Part shown: positions 4,971 through 9,297 of the stretch, one piece after another
How positions within the stretch are numbered: the first letter of the stretch is position 1
Layout: each line of letters opens with the position of its first letter
NCBI GenBank assembly: GCA_937969395.1
Contig: CALBVI010000139.1
Coordinates: 1-9,297, forward strand
Reading direction: 5' to 3'
DNA: 9,297 nucleotides
Source: an uncultured Spongiibacteraceae bacterium
GTDB lineage: Bacteria > Pseudomonadota > Gammaproteobacteria > Pseudomonadales > Dasaniaceae
Program-made: the position numbers and the translations under genes
Notes under the pieces: generated by a model
What the model was told of the DNA's origin: nothing
The model's input: only the letters and a program-made list of their open reading frames with translations
The model's database searches: none

Positions 4971-7250
4971 CTAGAAGTTAAACTTGAAATTCACGCCGAA
5001 GTATCTCTCAGCATCTCGAGGGATCTGGTAACGAAACCCATCACCACTATAAGTCGTTGCGTAAGACTCATCGGTTAAGTTTTTACCGACCAATGCAATA
5101 GAATACTGATCATCCGGTGCACGATACGTCAAACTTGCATTAAGAATACTGTAATCAGGAAGCAATACTTCTGGGTTACTCTCCTCATCCTGACCGATAT
5201 TACCTGACAGCTGCTCATCCGTATAAATATACGAGGCATTAATCACCCACTCATCACCACCACTCATAGGAATGGCATAATCGCCGCTGAGAGAATATTT
5301 TAAATCAGGTGCAAAAGGTAAATCATCGCCCAACGTGGTTTCCGCATCAGAGGCTGAAAAACCACCCGACAATCTTAGGCTATCAGTAGCTTGCCAAAGA
5401 AAATCGAGTTCAACACCTTCCGTTTCTACATCACCACCATTAGTAAAGCCAGTAGTCGTAGTGCCATCAGATACATCGAAATCGTTAGCTTGAAAGTCTT
5501 CAATTTCAGTACTGTAATAAGCAGCACTTAACGACATGCTTTCGCCTGTATATTTATAACCAAGCTCTAAGGATTCTGATTCTTCCGGATTAATAGGGTT
5601 AACATCATTTTCACTCATATTATAAAAAACATTGAATGCAGGCCCCTTGTAACCAGTAGCGTAGGTTGCGTACACCATATTCTGCTCATTGATATTCATC
5701 TGTAAACCGAGCTTACCGGACAAATTTTCTTCGCTCGTTGAATCTGAGAAATCAGTATCTAAAGCAGCCTGCCTAACACCAACGCCACGACGACCAAACT
5801 CATCATTGTTACGACGATTATGCTTAAAGCTAACTTCATCCTCAGTATAACGAAGACCAAATAACAGACTTAATGAATCAGTAATATCGAAGCTACCATC
5901 ACCGAACACCGCATAGTTTTGGAAATTAGTACTCATATAAGCAGTGGCTGAAACAATATCATTTTGCAAACAGGTCAAACCTAGGCTTGGATCCGCTAAG
6001 TTTGCAGCATCAACGATAGCCGTATTGTCATCAGTCACCTGACAGCTGGCATCACGGGTAAAATTACGGGCAGAATCTATATCCCAATAAAATGCACCGA
6101 CTTGCCAGTTGAGCGTTTCATCACCTGGCGACGCTAGACGAACCTCTTGAGAAAATTGACGCCACTCCTGTGGACCCACATCGTGCAACTGGAAACCCAC
6201 CGTAGAAAAATCGACCGGCGCAGCTAAATCACCGTTTTGAGAAGTAAAATCGCCTTCACGGAACTCGGTGTTATTCCAGGTTCTTTTTGCCGTAATCGAA
6301 GTCAATGAATAGTCACCGATATCTTTTACTAACTGTATAGAGAATGCTGTGGTTGAGTCCTCAGTGCGGGTTGTAAAATCATTATCGACTCTACGCTGAT
6401 CAAGATCTAAGCCTGAACCGCTAACGAAGACTGACGAATCTAACGGTCTTGATGCATTAGTAGTTCTGGCGACAAGATCAACACAGCAATCATTACTGGC
6501 ATCGTAGTCTTCTACGATAATCAATGCATTGGTATCGTCACTAACACGAACATCAAACATCGCACGGATACCCTGCTTATCGTAACCATTGACCTTTTCA
6601 TTGGTGAATACATTATCAATATAGCCGTCAAACTCAGCGTCCATAACCGTTACGCTGGCATTAATACTATCTGTCAGAGAACCCGACACCCGTGTTTTTA
6701 ATTTATATTCATCGTCCTGAAAAAAGGACATATCAACATAGCCTTCAAATTCTTCGGTAGGTCGCTTGGTAACCATATTAACCACACCTGCCGAAGCATT
6801 TTTACCAAACAGCGTACCTTGAGGACCCCGTAATACTTCAATTCGCTCCAGATCATACAAATCACCAAAAGCCTGACCTGAACGCCCCAAAACGACATTA
6901 TCGACTACCGTTGATACACTTGGTTCAGCACCGATACTGAATGAGATGGTACCAATACCACGTACAGTCAATGCCGAATTTCTGGTGGTGTTACCGGTTC
7001 TAATACTGACTGAAGGAACTAAAAGTTGTAATGATTCTAGATTGTTAGAAAAGCTCGAATCAATTTGCTCTGTACCGAGAACCGATACTGCGATAGGGAC
7101 ATCACTTAATTTTTGCTCACGTTTCTGAGCGGTAACCACAACCTCTTCAAGTACAGCAGCTTGCGCCATAGTTGGTATTTGCAACAACACCCCAGTCTGA
7201 ATAGCCAGCGCTAAAGGCAGCAACCTATTCGATGATTTTTGATTAGCCAT
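4971..7250 (-). CDS. TonB-dependent outer membrane receptor
   Basis: A 759-residue outer-membrane transporter powered by TonB-ExbBD. From the ATG at 7250 it has a signal peptide with likely cleavage after MAQA, a TonB box in LEEVVVTAQK, a plug domain (roughly residues 45-165) with DVPIAVSVLGTEQI, LTVRGIG and the conserved LERIEVLRGPQGTLFGKNAS, and a 22-strand-type beta barrel ending RYFGVNFKFNF with the terminal Phe needed for BAM insertion. A TTG six bases upstream is in frame, but GGGA lies 8 bases before the ATG, which I prefer. Adjacent cysteines (C255-C256) and a further Cys pair in a later loop may form disulfides. It follows the SSS symporter on the same strand after a 295-bp gap and ends at a strong terminator. 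No SusD partner or Fur-box-like site is visible. The substrate is unknown; context suggests a carbon source rather than an iron chelate. Confidence 0.92.
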   Translation of the reverse strand: MANQKSSNRLLPLALAIQTGVLLQIPTMAQAAVLEEVVVTAQKREQKLSDVPIAVSVLGTEQIDSSFSNNLESLQLLVPSVSIRTGNTTRNSALTVRGIGTISFSIGAEPSVSTVVDNVVLGRSGQAFGDLYDLERIEVLRGPQGTLFGKNASAGVVNMVTKRPTEEFEGYVDMSFFQDDEYKLKTRVSGSLTDSINASVTVMDAEFDGYIDNVFTNEKVNGYDKQGIRAMFDVRVSDDTNALIIVEDYDASNDCCVDLVARTTNASRPLDSSVFVSGSGLDLDQRRVDNDFTTRTEDSTTAFSIQLVKDIGDYSLTSITAKRTWNNTEFREGDFTSQNGDLAAPVDFSTVGFQLHDVGPQEWRQFSQEVRLASPGDETLNWQVGAFYWDIDSARNFTRDASCQVTDDNTAIVDAANLADPSLGLTCLQNDIVSATAYMSTNFQNYAVFGDGSFDITDSLSLLFGLRYTEDEVSFKHNRRNNDEFGRRGVGVRQAALDTDFSDSTSEENLSGKLGLQMNINEQNMVYATYATGYKGPAFNVFYNMSENDVNPINPEESESLELGYKYTGESMSLSAAYYSTEIEDFQANDFDVSDGTTTTGFTNGGDVETEGVELDFLWQATDSLRLSGGFSASDAETTLGDDLPFAPDLKYSLSGDYAIPMSGGDEWVINASYIYTDEQLSGNIGQDEESNPEVLLPDYSILNASLTYRAPDDQYSIALVGKNLTDESYATTYSGDGFRYQIPRDAERYFGVNFKFNF

Positions 7251-7545
7251 ATTCAAAATCCCATAGTTTTTTAGTGTATTAATTTTTTTATTTAAACTGC
7301 ATGACTGCTATCACTTTAAGGTAATTACCCTCCACTCCGACTCCAAAGACAATAGAATAATTACTCTGCAATAAAGGCTACCACACTAAATTAATGTAAT
7401 ACAGCTTATATCTTATATAAGACTAAATAATCTTAAAACACTCCCACATCCAATCAGAAAGAAATATACATAACCTTTATTAAAACCATTTGCGCCAAAA
7501 AATAACAACGAAGCAGCACAAACCATCAACTAACATTTATAAATT
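7251..7545. other. 295-bp gap between symporter and receptor genes
   Basis: AT-rich non-coding DNA that should contain the receptor promoter. I could not find a convincing -35/-10 pair on the minus strand, nor a clear terminator after the symporter stop. It holds the palindrome at 7411-7422. No copy of the GACC/GGTC motif found at the gntR promoter occurs here. The size of the gap suggests the receptor has its own promoter rather than relying only on readthrough. Confidence 0.5.
7411..7422. repeat. Perfect 12-bp palindrome TCTTATATAAGA upstream of the receptor gene
   Basis: Self-complementary 12-mer about 160 bp before the receptor ATG; the left part CTTATAT is also repeated in tandem (7405-7411 and 7412-7418). 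It could be a regulator site or part of a promoter with a TATATAAG-like -10. AT-rich composition makes chance occurrence quite possible. Confidence 0.3.
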
Positions 7546-9285
7546 TTATCGCGAGTGTGCAACAGCCGTATCAATATACTGCGCATAACGCTGATTCCAA
7601 CGCGTTAAACTAAAATACCATCCAACTACATTAGCTAGCGCAATCAATGCGATTAAAGGCCAAAACATTGGACCAAAACCACCAACAACCCCCACCGGTG
7701 AAAACACAACATACAAACCCGCAACACAGGAAAACAATGTTATCGATACCGGTACAGCATAGGCCCATGGCACCAATTCTACTGTGTCTTTACGCTCAAA
7801 TTGCCAAGGTTTTTCCAATGGTTTTATCAGACCAATAATTAACATGATTGAAATTTCTACTACGAAAAGTATCGCGTAAAGATGAATAAAATGAATAGTA
7901 ACAATGTCATCAAAAACAAACTTCAATAAACCATAAGCCACGATATGAAAACCAATCACCACTTTCGCCCCCAGTGCAGGCACGCGCTTGGTGAATAAAC
8001 CAATAATAACAATGGCCACAACAGGTATATTGTAAAACCCAGTGAAAATTCTAATCACTTGCCACAGCCCTTCTTCGGCATACTGCAACAACGGAGAAAC
8101 AATAAAAGAGAAAACGGCAATAACAAGACTGGCAATTTTTGCCACCTTAATCATTTCTTTGTCACTGACTTTGCTTTTTTTAAGCGGCTCATACACATCT
8201 AGACAAAACAGGGTAGCAGCGCTGTTCAGCAATGAATTAAAGGAGCTAAATACCGCACCTAACAGCACTGCCAGAAAGAAACCTGACATATAAACCGGCA
8301 ATACATCTTTTATTAATTGTGGAAATGCTAAATCAATTGACCGAAGCCCTCCCCCATAAAGATGGAAGGCAATAATGCCTGGCATCATCATCATAAAAGG
8401 CACTAACAACTTTAAAAACCCGGAGTAAATAACACCCTTCTGCCCTTCTTCCAGATTTTTGGCACCCAGTGTTCGCTGAATAACATACTGATTCGTACAC
8501 CAATAAAAAAGGTTGGCAAAAATCATCCCGGTAAAAATAGTCCCAAAAGGAACTGGGTCAGTGACGCTGCCAATAGCATTTAATTTTTCTGTATGTGTAC
8601 TGGTGACTGTTTTTATACCCTCCATCACACTGCCGTCACCCAAGGCTGCGAAACCTAACACAGGAACCAAGGTGCCAATAAGCAACAAACCAATACCGTT
8701 GACTGTATCAGAAACGGCGACCGCTTTTAGACCACCAAAAATGGCATACAAACCACCAATAATACCGACCACCAAAATGGTAATGATCAGGCCATGACTG
8801 TAACTCACGTTAAGCAACTCCGGCACATCAAACAAGCGCATGACGGCAATCGAACCGGAATATAAGACGGAGGGAATAGTGACCAAGCCATAGCCCACTA
8901 AAAATAAAATCACCGTTAGGCGCCTAACATCATCGTCAAAGCGACTACTTAAAAATTCAGGAAGAGTTGTGAATGCGCCGGTTAAATATCGCGGCAAAAA
9001 AATTAACGCCATACAAATAGTACTGATACCGGCCGTCACTTCCCAAGCCATGCTACTCATATTGTAACCAAAGGCTGAGCCATTAAGGCCAATCAGCTGC
9101 TCCGCTGATAAGTTAGTCAGCAACATTGACCCTGCAATAAAAACACCGGTTAGTCCTCGGCCAGCAAGAAAATACCCATCTTTGGTATCGACCTCCCCCT
9201 TAGTCTTTTGATAAGAAATCCAAGCCACAATCCCCATAAAAAATATGCAGGACCCAAATGTCAGTAGCAGGTCATTGGTTACCAT
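7546..9285 (-). CDS. Solute:sodium symporter (SSS family), YidK/vSGLT-like, probable sugar or sugar-acid importer
   Basis: A 579-residue inner-membrane protein with about 14 transmembrane segments, full length for the SSS (SLC5-like) family, which drives uptake with Na+. It strongly resembles E. coli YidK (GYFLAGRGLTG, LLTNLSAEQLIGLNGSAF, FYWCTNQYVIQRTL, GQKG) and Vibrio vSGLT. Aligned by eye to vSGLT from memory, the galactose contacts Q69, E88, N260 and K294 are kept as Q63, E82, N258 and K292, the gate Y263 as Y261, and the Na+-site serines as S347-S348; Q428 is replaced by R412. This points to a sugar-type substrate, perhaps acidic. The ATG at 9285 has GAG nine bases upstream; only 12 bases lie beyond it, so the promoter and any upstream genes are not visible. 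It precedes the TonB-dependent receptor on the same strand and probably handles the same substrate. Confidence 0.92.
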   Translation of the reverse strand: MVTNDLLLTFGSCIFFMGIVAWISYQKTKGEVDTKDGYFLAGRGLTGVFIAGSMLLTNLSAEQLIGLNGSAFGYNMSSMAWEVTAGISTICMALIFLPRYLTGAFTTLPEFLSSRFDDDVRRLTVILFLVGYGLVTIPSVLYSGSIAVMRLFDVPELLNVSYSHGLIITILVVGIIGGLYAIFGGLKAVAVSDTVNGIGLLLIGTLVPVLGFAALGDGSVMEGIKTVTSTHTEKLNAIGSVTDPVPFGTIFTGMIFANLFYWCTNQYVIQRTLGAKNLEEGQKGVIYSGFLKLLVPFMMMMPGIIAFHLYGGGLRSIDLAFPQLIKDVLPVYMSGFFLAVLLGAVFSSFNSLLNSAATLFCLDVYEPLKKSKVSDKEMIKVAKIASLVIAVFSFIVSPLLQYAEEGLWQVIRIFTGFYNIPVVAIVIIGLFTKRVPALGAKVVIGFHIVAYGLLKFVFDDIVTIHFIHLYAILFVVEISIMLIIGLIKPLEKPWQFERKDTVELVPWAYAVPVSITLFSCVAGLYVVFSPVGVVGGFGPMFWPLIALIALANVVGWYFSLTRWNQRYAQYIDTAVAHSR

Positions 9286-9297
9286 ATGGTATTACTC

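Noticed and set aside
7251..7256. TTG start two codons upstream of the receptor ATG
   Set aside because: The ATG at 7250 has GGGA at suitable spacing and gives a normal signal peptide, so the TTG is unnecessary.
8042..8797. Plus-strand open frames of 83 and 94 codons inside the symporter gene
   Set aside because: Both are antisense shadows of a well-supported membrane protein; their amino-acid composition reflects the complementary codons.

Overview
The window looks like a chromosomal segment of a marine-type gammaproteobacterium, possibly from the Cellvibrionales/Spongiibacteraceae sphere. This is inferred from the fur / bamE / rnfH / ratA / smpB neighbourhood, the moderate-to-low GC, and the pairing of a TonB-dependent receptor with a Na+ symporter. 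The species cannot be named from the sequence alone. No rRNA, tRNA, tmRNA, insertion sequence, integrase or CRISPR array is visible.

Left half (1-3578): a conserved housekeeping block. The 5' end of fur runs off the left edge on the minus strand. It is divergent from bamE (omlA/smpA), an outer-membrane lipoprotein of the BAM complex. Facing bamE from the other side are rnfH and ratA, preceded in the same direction by a 456-residue neurotransmitter:sodium-symporter (NSS) family transporter, so NSS-ratA-rnfH is a likely three-gene operon. Divergent from it is smpB, the tmRNA partner of trans-translation. Its TATAAT lies only 8 bp before the ATG and there is no Shine-Dalgarno, which predicts a leaderless or almost leaderless mRNA.

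Middle (3579-4165): 587 bp without a credible gene. It holds a stem-loop just after smpB and a series of perfect palindromes (3754-3767, 4018-4032, 4051-4062, 4084-4093). The last one overlaps the -35 box of a very good sigma70-type promoter for the next gene, a GntR/HutC-family regulator with a UTRA ligand domain.

Right half (4166-9297): what looks like an uptake locus. The regulator faces a TonB-dependent receptor of about 759 residues that ends at a textbook intrinsic terminator. Upstream of the receptor, on the same strand, is a 579-residue solute:sodium symporter of the SSS family, close to YidK and vSGLT. The receptor would bring a substrate across the outer membrane, the symporter across the inner membrane, and the regulator would respond to the substrate or a metabolite. 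The vSGLT sugar-contact positions are mostly conserved in the symporter, with one striking Gln-to-Arg change, so a sugar or sugar acid is the best guess. The catabolic enzymes, if any, lie beyond the right edge. Nothing here amounts to a clearly new system; the most useful leads are the palindrome array, the leaderless smpB, and the substrate of the uptake locus.
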